From: Chloroflexota bacterium | GTDB lineage: Bacteria > Chloroflexota > Anaerolineae > Anaerolineales > Anaerolineaceae | Reading direction: 5' to 3' | Length of the DNA stretch: 64,000 nt | NCBI GenBank assembly: GCA_004347695.1 | Contig: SLTK01000009.1 | Coordinates: 382,328 to 446,327, forward strand | Part shown: positions 25,833 through 34,878 of the stretch, in pieces | Layout: each line of letters opens with the position of its first letter | How positions within the stretch are numbered: the first letter of the stretch is position 1 | Made by a program: the position numbers and the translations under genes | Notes under the pieces: generated by a model | Database searches by the model: none | What the model was told of the DNA's origin: nothing | What the model saw: only the letters and a program-made list of their open reading frames with translations

Positions 25833-28361
25833 ATGAATATGCCAAACCGATTACAGGCTCTTCTCAATATCTGGCGCACCGACCCCACCATCCAGCAGAG
25901 CATTGCGCAATGGGTGGTGCAGCCCGCCGCGCCTGCCAGCCTGGCGTCAATCCCATCCGATTTAGCCCCGGAACTCGCCAGTCAATTGAACAGGCTTGGC
26001 ATCGAGCAGTTGTATGCCCATCAGGCACTGGCTTACCGTGAGATCACTGGCGGAAAACATGTGATCATTTCTACCGGAACCGCCAGCGGCAAGTCGCTGT
26101 GTTATCAGTTGCCCATCCTCGACAATGTGGAAAAATTCCCTGAAGCGATCACAGCCCTGTTGCTTTTCCCGACCAAGGCACTGGCACAGGATCAGCAGCG
26201 AGCGTTGGCGCAACTGGCAACTCCTGAAATCAAATCGAAAATATCCATTTATGATGGGGATACTCCATCCCACCAACGCTCGACTATCCGTAAAAATACT
26301 CGCATTCTGCTCTCCAATCCGGACATGCTGCACATGGCTGTGCTGCCGCATCACACCCTCTGGGTGGATTACCTGCGCAACTTGCATTTCGTGGTGATCG
26401 ATGAAATTCATGCCTATCGCGGCGTTTTTGGTTCACATATTGCCAATGTGCTGCGGCGGCTCAAGCGCATTTGCACATTTTACGGAGCCTACCCGCAGTT
26501 TATTTTTACTTCAGCGACGATTTCCAATCCCCAGGAATTTGCCAGCCAAATGTTGGAAGAAAAAGTTTCGATGATCGATGTGGACGGCGCTCCGCACGGT
26601 GAACGTAATTTCATCATTTACAATCCGCCGCTGGTCAACGTTGACCTGGGAATCCGGCGCAGCGCGATGTCTGAGGGGATGCGGCTGACCGGTGACCTGT
26701 TGTCTTGCCAGGTGCAGACGTTGATTTTTGCGCAAACACGCCGGGCAGCAGAAGTTAGCCTGCGATATTTACGTGATAACCATCCCGCGATTTCAGGCGA
26801 TTTGTATGCCTACCGCAGTGGTTACCTGTCCGAAGACCGCCGCCAGATTGAAAATGCCTTGAAGACCGGTTCGGCCCGGGCAGTGGCATCGACCAATGCA
26901 TTGGAGTTGGGCGTTGACATTGGTTCGATGGACGCCGTGGTCATCCTGGGATACCCTGGCACAATTGCAGCCACCCGGCAGCAGTCCGGTCGGGCAGGCC
27001 GCAAACTGGAACCTGCCGTGGGTATGCTGGTTGCCACCCCCAACCCGATCGACCAGTTTCTGGTCAACCACCCCGAGTACCTGCTAGAGCGGTCACCAGA
27101 ACGGGCGTTGATCAACCCGGACAACCCGTTGATCCTGCTCCAACACTTGCGCTGCGCAGCCTTTGAACTACCGTTTAACGTGAATGAAGGGTACGGAAAG
27201 TTGTCAGCAGAAGTTGTGGGTCAGTATTTGGATGCGCTTTCCCAGATGGGTGAACTACACCTGTCGGGCGGGCGTTACTTCTGGACCGCCGACCAGTATC
27301 CAGCGCAAAACGTTTCCCTGCGCACCACCACCCCGGGAGCTGTCCGGCTGCGCACCGATGAAGATGGCCAATTGACCACCCTCGGCATGGTCGATACGGC
27401 CAGCGCCCATTGGATGGTGCATCCGCATGCCATTTATTTGCATCAGGCGCGCACCTACCGGGTAGAGTCCCTCGATCTGGAAGAAGGTCTGGCTATCTTG
27501 AAGGCGGTTGACAGCGATTACTTCACGGAACCGCTGATTGACGAGCAAATGGAAAAAGTGGACCTGTTCCGCAGCGACCCGGTTCCAGCAGGAGTCATTC
27601 ACCTGGGCGAGGTCGAAGTAACCACCCGCGTGACCGGCTTCCGCAAGACACGCTGGTATACCAATGAAGCTCTTGGCGCCGAGGAATTGACCATGCCTTC
27701 CACCACGCTGCGAACTGTAGGGTATTGGCTGGCGCTTTCCCGCGAGGCAGTAAAACAACTCGAGGAAGTCAGTCTTTGGACTGGATCACCCAATAATTAC
27801 GGTAACAATTGGGATCAACAACGTGCACTCGCCCGCCAGCGGGACGGCTATGTCTGTCAAAACTGCGGACGGCCAGAAAACGGGATTGCGCACCATGTCC
27901 ACCATAAAATCCCTTTCCGGCAGTTCACCTCGTTTATCACCGCCAACCAGCTCGATAATCTGGTCACGCTTTGCCCCACCTGCCACCGCCAGGCAGAAAT
28001 GCTGGTACGCATGCGCAGCGGAATGTCCGGGTTGGCATACGTGCTCGGTCACCTGGCGTCCCTGTTCATTATGTGCGATCCCAATGACCTTGGTGCTCAT
28101 TTTCTTCCCGAATCCAACCTGGCCGAAGACCAGCCGGTGGTCATTCTCTATGATAACGTCCCGGCTGGTATCGGATTGAGCGAGAATATCTACCGCATTC
28201 ATGCGGAATTGATGAAAGCTGCCCTGGAGCTGGTGTCCGATTGCACCTGCCAGGACGGCTGTCCGTCATGCGTCGGCATGTCGGGTGAAAACGTGGCTGG
28301 GGGTAAGCAGGAAACTTTGGCAATCCTGCACCTGCTGAATGGGCTGCCGCTTCCGGTATAA
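25833..28361 (+). CDS. mrfA: MrfA-like DEAD/DEAH helicase with an embedded HNH domain
   Basis: This 842-residue superfamily 2 helicase has motif I GTASGKS, motif II DEIH, motif III FTSATIS and motif VI QQSGRAGR. In Bacillus subtilis, MrfA with MrfB repairs mitomycin C damage. The family's C-terminal cysteines are present (Cys804, 806, 810, 813 in CTCQDGCPSC). Unlike the roughly 750-residue Bacillus protein, an HNH-type zinc module is inserted at about 667-722: Cys675/Cys678 (CQNCG), HHVHHKIPF, Asn709 and Cys714/Cys717-His718 (CPTCH). It is directly followed by mrfB. The start at 25833 has a weak GGGG upstream. Confidence 0.88.
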   Translation: MNMPNRLQALLNIWRTDPTIQQSIAQWVVQPAAPASLASIPSDLAPELASQLNRLGIEQLYAHQALAYREITGGKHVIISTGTASGKSLCYQLPILDNVEKFPEAITALLLFPTKALAQDQQRALAQLATPEIKSKISIYDGDTPSHQRSTIRKNTRILLSNPDMLHMAVLPHHTLWVDYLRNLHFVVIDEIHAYRGVFGSHIANVLRRLKRICTFYGAYPQFIFTSATISNPQEFASQMLEEKVSMIDVDGAPHGERNFIIYNPPLVNVDLGIRRSAMSEGMRLTGDLLSCQVQTLIFAQTRRAAEVSLRYLRDNHPAISGDLYAYRSGYLSEDRRQIENALKTGSARAVASTNALELGVDIGSMDAVVILGYPGTIAATRQQSGRAGRKLEPAVGMLVATPNPIDQFLVNHPEYLLERSPERALINPDNPLILLQHLRCAAFELPFNVNEGYGKLSAEVVGQYLDALSQMGELHLSGGRYFWTADQYPAQNVSLRTTTPGAVRLRTDEDGQLTTLGMVDTASAHWMVHPHAIYLHQARTYRVESLDLEEGLAILKAVDSDYFTEPLIDEQMEKVDLFRSDPVPAGVIHLGEVEVTTRVTGFRKTRWYTNEALGAEELTMPSTTLRTVGYWLALSREAVKQLEEVSLWTGSPNNYGNNWDQQRALARQRDGYVCQNCGRPENGIAHHVHHKIPFRQFTSFITANQLDNLVTLCPTCHRQAEMLVRMRSGMSGLAYVLGHLASLFIMCDPNDLGAHFLPESNLAEDQPVVILYDNVPAGIGLSENIYRIHAELMKAALELVSDCTCQDGCPSCVGMSGENVAGGKQETLAILHLLNGLPLPV

Positions 28362-28375
28362 TTTCCCATTAGGAT

Positions 28376-29659
28376 ATGGACCATTCCCTGCTCGATCGGC
28401 TGAAATCCCTTGGCGTCCAGGTGGGCACATCTCAGGTAAAAAAGTCTGAGAAGCCCTCGGACCGTGTTCCCATCGAGGAAGTTCTTTCGGGCACCGAGCA
28501 CACCACACCATTCGGGTCGGCATTCCTGACAGATGAACAATTCTCAACAGATTATCAACATGGGTTAATCCCCTTCGGCCAGAAGGTCGATTACAGCTTG
28601 CTGGGTGAATGGGCAGGCTATCCAACGCTGCATGAAAAACCTTCCGATCAATTTATATTTCTGGACACGGAAACCTCGGGGCTTGCCGGCGGAACCGGCA
28701 CATTTGCCTTCATGATCGGCCTGGGTTGGTGGCAGTCGGACGGTTTCCGCCTGCAACAATTCTTCCTGCGCGAACCAGCCGAAGAAGCTGCGGTTTTGGC
28801 GGCGCTTGACGAAGTATTGACGCCCTTCCAAACCATCGTTACCTACAACGGAAAATCATTTGATATTCCGCTTCTCAATGCCCGTCATACGTTGAGCGCA
28901 TTCCAATCGCCTTTTCCGAATATGCAGCATGTTGATTTGCTGGCGCTTTCACGGCGTATCTGGCGCAACCGGCTGCCCAGCCGCTCCCTGGGCAGCATCG
29001 AGCATGACGTTTTGGCGGTTTCCCGCAGCCAGGAGGAGATTCCTGGCTGGATGATACCGGAGATGTATTTCAATTACCTCAGAACCGGCAACTCCCGCCC
29101 CATGGCTGGCGTGTTTTACCATAACCGTATGGATATTTTGTCGCTGGCAGCGCTTTTCTTGCACCAATCCAACCTTTTGAGCAACCCAATGGATTGGCTG
29201 GCTGCTGAAGGGCTTGATTTAATCGCGATTGCCAGGCTATACGATGACACCGGGCGTCGTGAGCAGGCTGTTCAGTTATACGAGCACAGCCTTTCACTGG
29301 GCCTGCCGCGTCCTTTTTTTATTCAAACGCTTTACCGTTATGCTGATCTGGCACGCAAGGAATATCATTTCGAGCAGGCAGTGGCTCTCTGGGAAAAAGC
29401 TGCCGACCTGCAAGAATTGCCCGCCTGTATCGAGTTGGCCAAATATTACGAACACCGCGCCCGTGAGTACGAAAACGCCTTATACTGGACACAGAAAGCT
29501 TTCGATATTCTGGATACCCAGGTTCTGCCCCTCTATATCAAAAAAATCACATTGTCGGAACTGCAAAAAAGACGGGGGCGGTTGCAGCGCAAAATGGATA
29601 GCCGGGGATCGAATACCGAACCAATGGAAACCGTGGAGGAAACTCATGACCAGTCCTGA
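28376..29659 (+). CDS. mrfB: MrfB-like DnaQ-fold exonuclease with C-terminal TPR-like helices
   Basis: This 427-residue protein has an RNase H-like (YprB/MrfB) domain, about residues 90-270. FLDTETSGLAGGTG carries the first two acidic residues of a DEDD exonuclease, VTYNGKSFDIPLL the third, and YHNRMDILSLAAL the last. The C-terminal part (about 285-400) is helical with TPR-like pairs (YDDTGRREQAVQLYEHSL, YHFEQAVALWEKA). In Bacillus subtilis MrfB digests DNA in crosslink or mitomycin repair with MrfA. It starts 14 bases after mrfA and overlaps the next gene by 14 bases. Confidence 0.88.
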   Translation: MDHSLLDRLKSLGVQVGTSQVKKSEKPSDRVPIEEVLSGTEHTTPFGSAFLTDEQFSTDYQHGLIPFGQKVDYSLLGEWAGYPTLHEKPSDQFIFLDTETSGLAGGTGTFAFMIGLGWWQSDGFRLQQFFLREPAEEAAVLAALDEVLTPFQTIVTYNGKSFDIPLLNARHTLSAFQSPFPNMQHVDLLALSRRIWRNRLPSRSLGSIEHDVLAVSRSQEEIPGWMIPEMYFNYLRTGNSRPMAGVFYHNRMDILSLAALFLHQSNLLSNPMDWLAAEGLDLIAIARLYDDTGRREQAVQLYEHSLSLGLPRPFFIQTLYRYADLARKEYHFEQAVALWEKAADLQELPACIELAKYYEHRAREYENALYWTQKAFDILDTQVLPLYIKKITLSELQKRRGRLQRKMDSRGSNTEPMETVEETHDQS

Positions 29660-29942
29660 ATACGTCGAAGTCTATAGCGCGAACGGCCAATTGGAGGCCG
29701 ACATGATTCGCCTGATGTTGGAGGCGGCTGGTTTGCATGTGCTTACCCGGGGTGAAAGCGCTGGAGCGGTTTACGGCCTGACGGTAGGGCCGCTCGGCGA
29801 GGTGCGCGTTCTCGTGCTGGCAACCGAGGCGCAGGCTGCCAACGAACTGCTGACCGCAATGGAAGATGGACAACTGGAGAACCCTTCGCCGGACTCTTTT
29901 CCACCGGCTGAACAAGAGGACAACGACCGCGAACCGGAATAG
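29646..29942 (+). CDS. DUF2007 small protein
   Basis: This 98-residue protein starts at ATG 29646, chosen because GTGGAGGAAACTC immediately precedes it; a longer in-frame extension runs back through mrfB and is spurious. YVEVYSANGQLEADMIRLMLEAAGL followed by VGPLGEVRVLVLATEAQAANELL (about residues 5-75) fits DUF2007, a PII-like small domain of unknown role. The C-terminal tail is acidic and rich in Pro and Glu. It is translationally coupled to mrfB. Confidence 0.8.
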   Translation: MTSPEYVEVYSANGQLEADMIRLMLEAAGLHVLTRGESAGAVYGLTVGPLGEVRVLVLATEAQAANELLTAMEDGQLENPSPDSFPPAEQEDNDREPE

Positions 29943-30794
29943 TTAAATCGGTTCGATTTCAGCCATGATCTTCTGATCATACAGTTGCATCAGTTTTTTG
30001 GCAATCGAGGCAGGGCTACCATTTCCGACCGGCTTAAAATCGATCTCAGTAACCGAAAGAACTGCCCGGCTGGTACTGGTGATGAATGCCTCGGTAAAGC
30101 GGGGTAAATCGGATAGTTTTGGCGCTTTCAACTGCACCTTAAAACCAGCCTCATGAGCCAGCAACAGAACCATCTGGCGGGTAATGCCGAGAAGAACCTC
30201 CTGCCCGGCGGTCCATATTTCTCCGTCCATAACTGCGTAAAAGTTACTTGTCAGGCCTTCCAGAATATTTTCCGAATCATCGACCATCAACACTTCTTCG
30301 AAGCCTTCCAGCAAACGCTGCCGCGCTTGATGGGAGGACTGGATAAAATTGGACAACTTGGCGGCAGGATTACTGCGCTGCATCCGGGCGGTTATGGTTT
30401 TGACACCATTGTCATACTGCGCTGCGGTTGGAACGGATAATGCATCCACATGAATATAAATGGTTTCAGGCTCCAGGCCAAAAGGCAGGGTTAATCGCAC
30501 ACGAGCGTCCGAACCGGAAAATTGCGACAGGGCAGCACGTAAGTTGCGTCGCAACTGGTCTGTGTCCAGCTTGATTGGGTAACCGGCCAGGCCAGCGGAC
30601 CCCTCGAGCCGCCGGATGTGGTCATTTAGATGTAACGCAGAGTATTTTTGGTAAGTTCTGAAGGTGGTGTATGCCCCTGCCGGCAATCGATTGCTCGCGT
30701 GGTCAAGCGTTGTGATGTCGGAATCCAATGGATTGGAAGCTAAACCAGAGCTATAATCGCCATTCAGGTAACAAAAGGATAAAATGGGAGCCAT
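29943..30794 (-). CDS. Class IV PLP aminotransferase (branched-chain aminotransferase / aminodeoxychorismate lyase-like)
   Basis: The protein has 283 residues from ATG 30794, which follows GAGGAAAGC; the 31-residue upstream extension lacks such a site. ARVRLTLPFGLEP and the probable Schiff-base lysine in NPAAKLSNF mark the fold. MVDDSENILEGLTSNFYAV (E and SN motif) and GITRQMVLLLAHEAGF are typical of fold-type IV enzymes. Family members include IlvE, D-amino acid transaminase and PabC; the sequence does not decide between them. It overlaps nothing but shares a short divergent region with the S41 protease. Confidence 0.82.
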   Translation of the reverse strand: MAPILSFCYLNGDYSSGLASNPLDSDITTLDHASNRLPAGAYTTFRTYQKYSALHLNDHIRRLEGSAGLAGYPIKLDTDQLRRNLRAALSQFSGSDARVRLTLPFGLEPETIYIHVDALSVPTAAQYDNGVKTITARMQRSNPAAKLSNFIQSSHQARQRLLEGFEEVLMVDDSENILEGLTSNFYAVMDGEIWTAGQEVLLGITRQMVLLLAHEAGFKVQLKAPKLSDLPRFTEAFITSTSRAVLSVTEIDFKPVGNGSPASIAKKLMQLYDQKIMAEIEPI

Positions 30795-30875
30795 GCTTTC
30801 CTCATCGATGCTGCGACAAATTATACTTCGTTCCTCCCCTAAGACCCGCCGTAATCCACGTACCTGGGGTAATGC

Positions 30876-32042
30876 ATGAAGAGACAAATCGACACCTGGC
30901 TGGCTGTTGCCGCGGTTTTGTTCACAGTTTTGGTTGTACTGGTTGCTTTTCTAGTTGGATTTTATTCTAATAGTGGCTACACGCAATTCAATTTTCAACT
31001 ATTCAACCAGGTTTACAATATTTTGGAAAAGAACGGGCTTAAACCTTTACCGGCAGCTCAAATTACAGAGTATGAACTGATTCGCGGGTTGGTCAAGGCA
31101 TATAACGATCCTTACACGGTCTTTGTCGAGCCTCCCCAGCATGAACTCGAATCCAACCAGCTTGAAGGGAAATTCGGCGGGATTGGAGCAGCACTGCAGC
31201 GAGATACGCTGGGAACCCTGCGAGTTTACCCATATCCTAATTCGCCGGCAGCGGAAGCTGGCGTTCCATCTGGCAGCATCCTGCTCAGCGTGGACAACCT
31301 GACAGTTGATTCAGACACACCAGACGACGCTGTCATTTCAGCCCTGCGCGGCGATGTGGGCAGCAAGGTGGCCATCCGCGTTACTCCGCAAGCTGAAACC
31401 GTACCGGTGAGTTTCAGCATCGAGAGGCGCGAGTTTGGCATCCCCTCCGTTAGCTCGTTCATTCTTCCCGAGCAGCCTTCCCTGGGAGTTGTGAAAATCA
31501 CCGGCTTTTCTGCAACCACCGCGGACGAAATTTCCGCCGCCGTTCAGGACGTCGGGGCACAGGGCGCAGAAGCCGTTGTTCTTGATTTACGCGACAATGG
31601 CGGCGGCCTGGTTGAGGCCGGAGTGGATGTGGTGAAATTGTTCGCCAAGGCTGGCTCGATGATCATAGTCCAGCATCAACCTGACCGCGCCGACCAGGTC
31701 ACCCGCACCCTTACCAACGGAAAATACGCCAGCCTTCCACTCTTGATTCTGGTCAATCAAAATACGGCCAGTTCGGCCGAAATCGTCGCTGGAGCGTTGC
31801 AGGCGCTGGACAGGGCAAGCATTATTGGCAAACAAACATACGGAAAAGACACCATCCAACTGGTATTCGACCTGACCGATGGTTCTTCTATCCATGTCAC
31901 GTCTGCGCGCTGGAGCTTGCCCTCCAACCCGGCATTCGCTTCAGGCGCTGGGATCGTCCCGGACTTCCCCCTCACCCTGGAAACACCGGCCGATTCAGAC
32001 TATTACCAGGCTGCGCTTGAGATTTACCGTAGTAATCCATAA
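30876..32042 (+). CDS. S41 family C-terminal processing protease
   Basis: This 388-residue protein is anchored by an N-terminal membrane segment (AVAAVLFTVLVVLVAFLVGF), with the rest outside the membrane. A short helical region and a PDZ domain (about 90-180: GGIGAALQRDTLGTLRVYPY) precede the protease core. DLRDNGGGLVEAG, NQNTASSAEIVAGAL (catalytic Ser) and GKQTYGKDTIQLV (catalytic Lys) are the S41 blocks. The substrate may be a membrane or cell-wall protein. The message probably begins inside the divergent aminotransferase gene (TATAAT at 30752). Confidence 0.9.
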   Translation: MKRQIDTWLAVAAVLFTVLVVLVAFLVGFYSNSGYTQFNFQLFNQVYNILEKNGLKPLPAAQITEYELIRGLVKAYNDPYTVFVEPPQHELESNQLEGKFGGIGAALQRDTLGTLRVYPYPNSPAAEAGVPSGSILLSVDNLTVDSDTPDDAVISALRGDVGSKVAIRVTPQAETVPVSFSIERREFGIPSVSSFILPEQPSLGVVKITGFSATTADEISAAVQDVGAQGAEAVVLDLRDNGGGLVEAGVDVVKLFAKAGSMIIVQHQPDRADQVTRTLTNGKYASLPLLILVNQNTASSAEIVAGALQALDRASIIGKQTYGKDTIQLVFDLTDGSSIHVTSARWSLPSNPAFASGAGIVPDFPLTLETPADSDYYQAALEIYRSNP

Positions 32043-32104
32043 AATAGCAGTCACTATATTGGCTATGCGCAATTTATAAAAGATAATCTACTGCGCCAAC
32101 AATT

Positions 32105-32704
32105 TCAGCCCTCACCAATGGCGCGCTGGTAATCCTCCGGGGTATCCATATCTTCCAAAATACCCGGTGTATCAACCAACAGGTAATGGACCTGGTTTTG
32201 ATACTGCTGGATAAAATCGCGCATGGTTTGACCGGAATGTAAATCTCTGAGGTCTGGCCAATGGTCTTTACCTACCAGCCAGGGATGCCCGCGGCGCATC
32301 CGGTAGCTTGGAATAATCAGCGTCTGCCCGGTCGTTTCGTATTCGTGCACCAACGCCTGTACCACCTCCGCGTCTATCTGCGGCTGGTCGCCCAACACGA
32401 TCAAAAAGGCATCCGCTTCATCTGGAAGGCGCTGCATGCCAATTTGCAGTGAATCCAACATTTCGGTGTGCTCGTACTCCGGGTTATAAGCGCGGATCAC
32501 CCCAAAAGGCAGTTCAGACAGCGCCGTTTCAACGGCATCTTTTGCGCCGCCGATCACAACAATAAGCGGATCGACCTCTGCGCTGTGCATGGTGGTCAAT
32601 ACAGTCCCCAACACAGTACCACCCTTATATGCAAGGGTCATTTTGGCCTGCTTCATGCGCCGGGATGCGCCGGCGGCAAGAACAATCGCTGCAACCTTAA
32701 CCAT
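32105..32704 (-). CDS. MocA-like nucleotidyltransferase (molybdenum cofactor cytidylyltransferase family)
   Basis: The protein has 199 residues from ATG 32704, which overlaps the previous stop by 8 bases; the long upstream extension is out-of-frame shadow of the preceding gene. The N-terminal IVLAAGASRRMKQAK is the nucleotide-binding signature of the MobA/MocA fold, and LIVLGDQPQID is the second motif. A DMDTPEDYQRA tail is family typical. MocA makes molybdopterin cytosine dinucleotide, the cofactor form used by many bacterial xanthine dehydrogenase-type enzymes, which fits its place at the end of the hydroxylase block. Confidence 0.82.
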   Translation of the reverse strand: MVKVAAIVLAAGASRRMKQAKMTLAYKGGTVLGTVLTTMHSAEVDPLIVVIGGAKDAVETALSELPFGVIRAYNPEYEHTEMLDSLQIGMQRLPDEADAFLIVLGDQPQIDAEVVQALVHEYETTGQTLIIPSYRMRRGHPWLVGKDHWPDLRDLHSGQTMRDFIQQYQNQVHYLLVDTPGILEDMDTPEDYQRAIGEG

Positions 32705-34037
32705 TATTACCCCCATCCACCAACTGTTGATAGTCAGCCGGGGTATCGACGTCCACCAAGGCTTGTGTATCTTCCAAATCCAGCCAGCGCAGTGGGTGGT
32801 GGTCAAACAAGGCTCGGCCACCCGTGTCTCCCACCAACACAGCCAGTTCACCAAAGGTTGAGCGGTCGAACAATACCGGGTTTGTCCGCTGCCCTTTTAC
32901 CCGTGGGACAACAATCTCAATCGGTTCGCGCCGGTGAATTCCTAATTCAGCCTCGATCCAGCTCACCGGAACCTGCGGCATGTCGCTGAGCATGAAAACC
33001 GCGGCGCCGCACCGGTCTTTTAAAGCCTGAACGCCGGCGCGTATCGAGCTGGCCTGCCCGCCTTTCCAATCCCGGTTGTTTACCAGTTCAACCGGCAGCC
33101 CTTCGACAGCTTTCTTAATATCTTCTGCGGCTGCCCCGGTGACAATCACAACCGGGTTCAACCCAGCAGCCAGCGCTTTCTCTGCCACATGACGCACCAG
33201 AGGCTTCCCACGCCACGGTAGCAGTTGTTTGACGGTTCCCATGCGTATTGACTCGCCTGCGGCTAATATAACGCCTCCTACAGGCTCACAACGCCACTTA
33301 ACCTGCTCCATAGCGGTGCTCTGGACGGACCCGGCCATGACCAAATCAAATTCATGGGTTAGTTCAGTCAAATCCTGGTAAAGGTCATCTTCAGGCAAGC
33401 TGCAGGCGTCCAATTGGTTGGCCAGTACAGCTCGCCGTGCTCCTGCCGGGATGTTTTTCAAACCACCCTGGGGGTGCAGCAAGGCTGCCACCAGGTGCCG
33501 AGTCAGGATTGGCTGCTCGGGCTGCCCCTTGCTTAACTGCGCAAACACTTCGGTCTGATAGACCCACTGTGCGGTGAGCGGCTTCCCTAACGCAGAAAGC
33601 CCGGCAACAACCACTACTTGTTCGACCCAGGCGGGAATGGGCGGCTCATGGGCCGCCGGCGCTTTGAGGGGCAGCAGGCGCGACCCATCTGCCTCAACCA
33701 GAATCGGCAGATGATATTCATCTGCATAGGATTTAATTTTTTCAGCATTCGCAGGTTCCAGGCCCAGCAGCCGTCCGCGGTTGTCGCCAGGCCCGGTGAT
33801 GAGGGTTACACCAACCAGCGGGGATCGAAAAATGCTCTCGACATCGCTTATACCCTGAACAATCAGGTGTCTATCGGCGAGTTTTGCCTGTTCCACTGCC
33901 AGATGTGCGGTATTCAGGCAAATTACAGGGGCAGTCAGTTGACGAGCCAGGGAAAACATGGCTGTCGTCTTGCCCCCCGCCCCCACGAAAGCGATTCTGG
34001 ATTGACTGCCGGCTCTGAGTGCTTCGAGCAGCCGCAT
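32697..34037 (-). CDS. Fused YqeC selenium-dependent hydroxylase accessory protein and MocA-like domain
   Basis: The protein has 446 residues. The first part (about 1-245) matches YqeC, an accessory protein tied to selenium-dependent molybdenum hydroxylases: a P-loop-like GAGGKTT (19-25), PVICLNTAHL, LVEADGSRLLPLKAPAAHEP, and a C-terminal LANQLDA. The second part (about 253-446) is a MocA-type nucleotidyltransferase: VILAAGESIRMGTVKQLLPW, then MLSDMPQV, then DVDTPADYQ. The fusion suggests selenium insertion and cofactor maturation are physically linked. A second MocA gene follows at once, and yqeB precedes it by 9 bases. Confidence 0.85.
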   Translation of the reverse strand: MRLLEALRAGSQSRIAFVGAGGKTTAMFSLARQLTAPVICLNTAHLAVEQAKLADRHLIVQGISDVESIFRSPLVGVTLITGPGDNRGRLLGLEPANAEKIKSYADEYHLPILVEADGSRLLPLKAPAAHEPPIPAWVEQVVVVAGLSALGKPLTAQWVYQTEVFAQLSKGQPEQPILTRHLVAALLHPQGGLKNIPAGARRAVLANQLDACSLPEDDLYQDLTELTHEFDLVMAGSVQSTAMEQVKWRCEPVGGVILAAGESIRMGTVKQLLPWRGKPLVRHVAEKALAAGLNPVVIVTGAAAEDIKKAVEGLPVELVNNRDWKGGQASSIRAGVQALKDRCGAAVFMLSDMPQVPVSWIEAELGIHRREPIEIVVPRVKGQRTNPVLFDRSTFGELAVLVGDTGGRALFDHHPLRWLDLEDTQALVDVDTPADYQQLVDGGNNG

Positions 34038-34046
34038 GATCAGCCT

Positions 34047-34856
34047 TTACCCGCTGTACCTGGCACGCAGTTCCGGACGGGAGAGCACAGCTTCCAACAC
34101 CCCACCCCCCACTGCCAGAGATTTGTCAGAGACCCGGGTAACGAGATTTTCGTCGAAGCGCGGATCAAGATCGCCAATTTTCATACCACGTTTGACGGTT
34201 ACATTGTTCGCCAGCAGCCCGCGCACCACGCCGTCGAATCCGGCCGTCAATAACTGACCGTCGACTTCAACCAGTGGTTGCCCTTTTACCACCCGCTGGC
34301 CAATCGTAACCAAACCTTTTAAAAGGCCGTCGGTTGGTGCGCGCAGCACGCGTTCCTCCACGTACCCGAGCACCATTTCCGGTACCCCGGAATCGGGCTC
34401 ACTGGCGCCCTGCCAATACACCCGCCCCAAATTGTGACCGCGCTTGGTTTCAACCACAGCATGGCAGTTTACCCCGGCAGTAAACCCCGGGCCAAGTCCA
34501 ATAACCAGCGGAGATGCCTGCAAGTGAAAATCCACCGGCTTTTTCAAAAGGCGGGCATCCACAAGCACATCCGGTTTAAGCCAGGTTAAAAGCGCCAGGT
34601 TCGGGTCATTCGTGACCGGCAAGACGCCTTCAGCCCAGGCCTGCATAATCTCCGATTGACCGGACACACATTTGGCGTGTACCCCTTCAACCGTTATTTC
34701 CGTGGAATAGATTGCCTCGGCAAAGGCGACAGTCCGGCGGACCACCAGGGGCTTTGCCAATTCACAAACGACAACCCGCATCCCGGTGCGATGCAAACGC
34801 AACGCCGCGCCACTGCCCAGGTCGCCACCACCGCGAATACATACCACCAGACTCAT
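34047..34856 (-). CDS. yqeB: YqeB/EF2563-family selenium-dependent molybdenum hydroxylase system protein
   Basis: This 269-residue protein has an N-terminal Rossmann-like glycine motif (IRGGGDLGSGAALRLHRTG) and then VVCELAKPLVVRRTVAFAEAI, LLKKPVDF and IGLGPGFTAGVNCHAVVETKRGH (shown in pieces), the classic blocks of this family. The C-terminal half resembles a biotinyl-like domain (RAPTDGLLKGLVTIGQRV, VKGQPLVEVDG). Family members occur with YqeC, SelD and hydroxylase genes in genomes with a labile-selenium cofactor (Haft and Self, 2008). It sits 22 bases after the 745-residue hydroxylase. Confidence 0.9.
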   Translation of the reverse strand: MSLVVCIRGGGDLGSGAALRLHRTGMRVVVCELAKPLVVRRTVAFAEAIYSTEITVEGVHAKCVSGQSEIMQAWAEGVLPVTNDPNLALLTWLKPDVLVDARLLKKPVDFHLQASPLVIGLGPGFTAGVNCHAVVETKRGHNLGRVYWQGASEPDSGVPEMVLGYVEERVLRAPTDGLLKGLVTIGQRVVKGQPLVEVDGQLLTAGFDGVVRGLLANNVTVKRGMKIGDLDPRFDENLVTRVSDKSLAVGGGVLEAVLSRPELRARYSG

Positions 34857-34878
34857 AATACCTGCACCAATCCCTGTT

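Noticed and set aside
28357..28362. TATAAT just before mrfB
   Set aside because: It is formed by the end of the mrfA coding sequence (TAA inside it) and the ATG follows after 13 bases; a separate promoter is possible but chance is likely.
33618..34253. A 211-residue open frame on the plus strand
   Set aside because: It spans the ends of two well-defined genes (YqeC-MocA and YqeB) and reads like their antisense.
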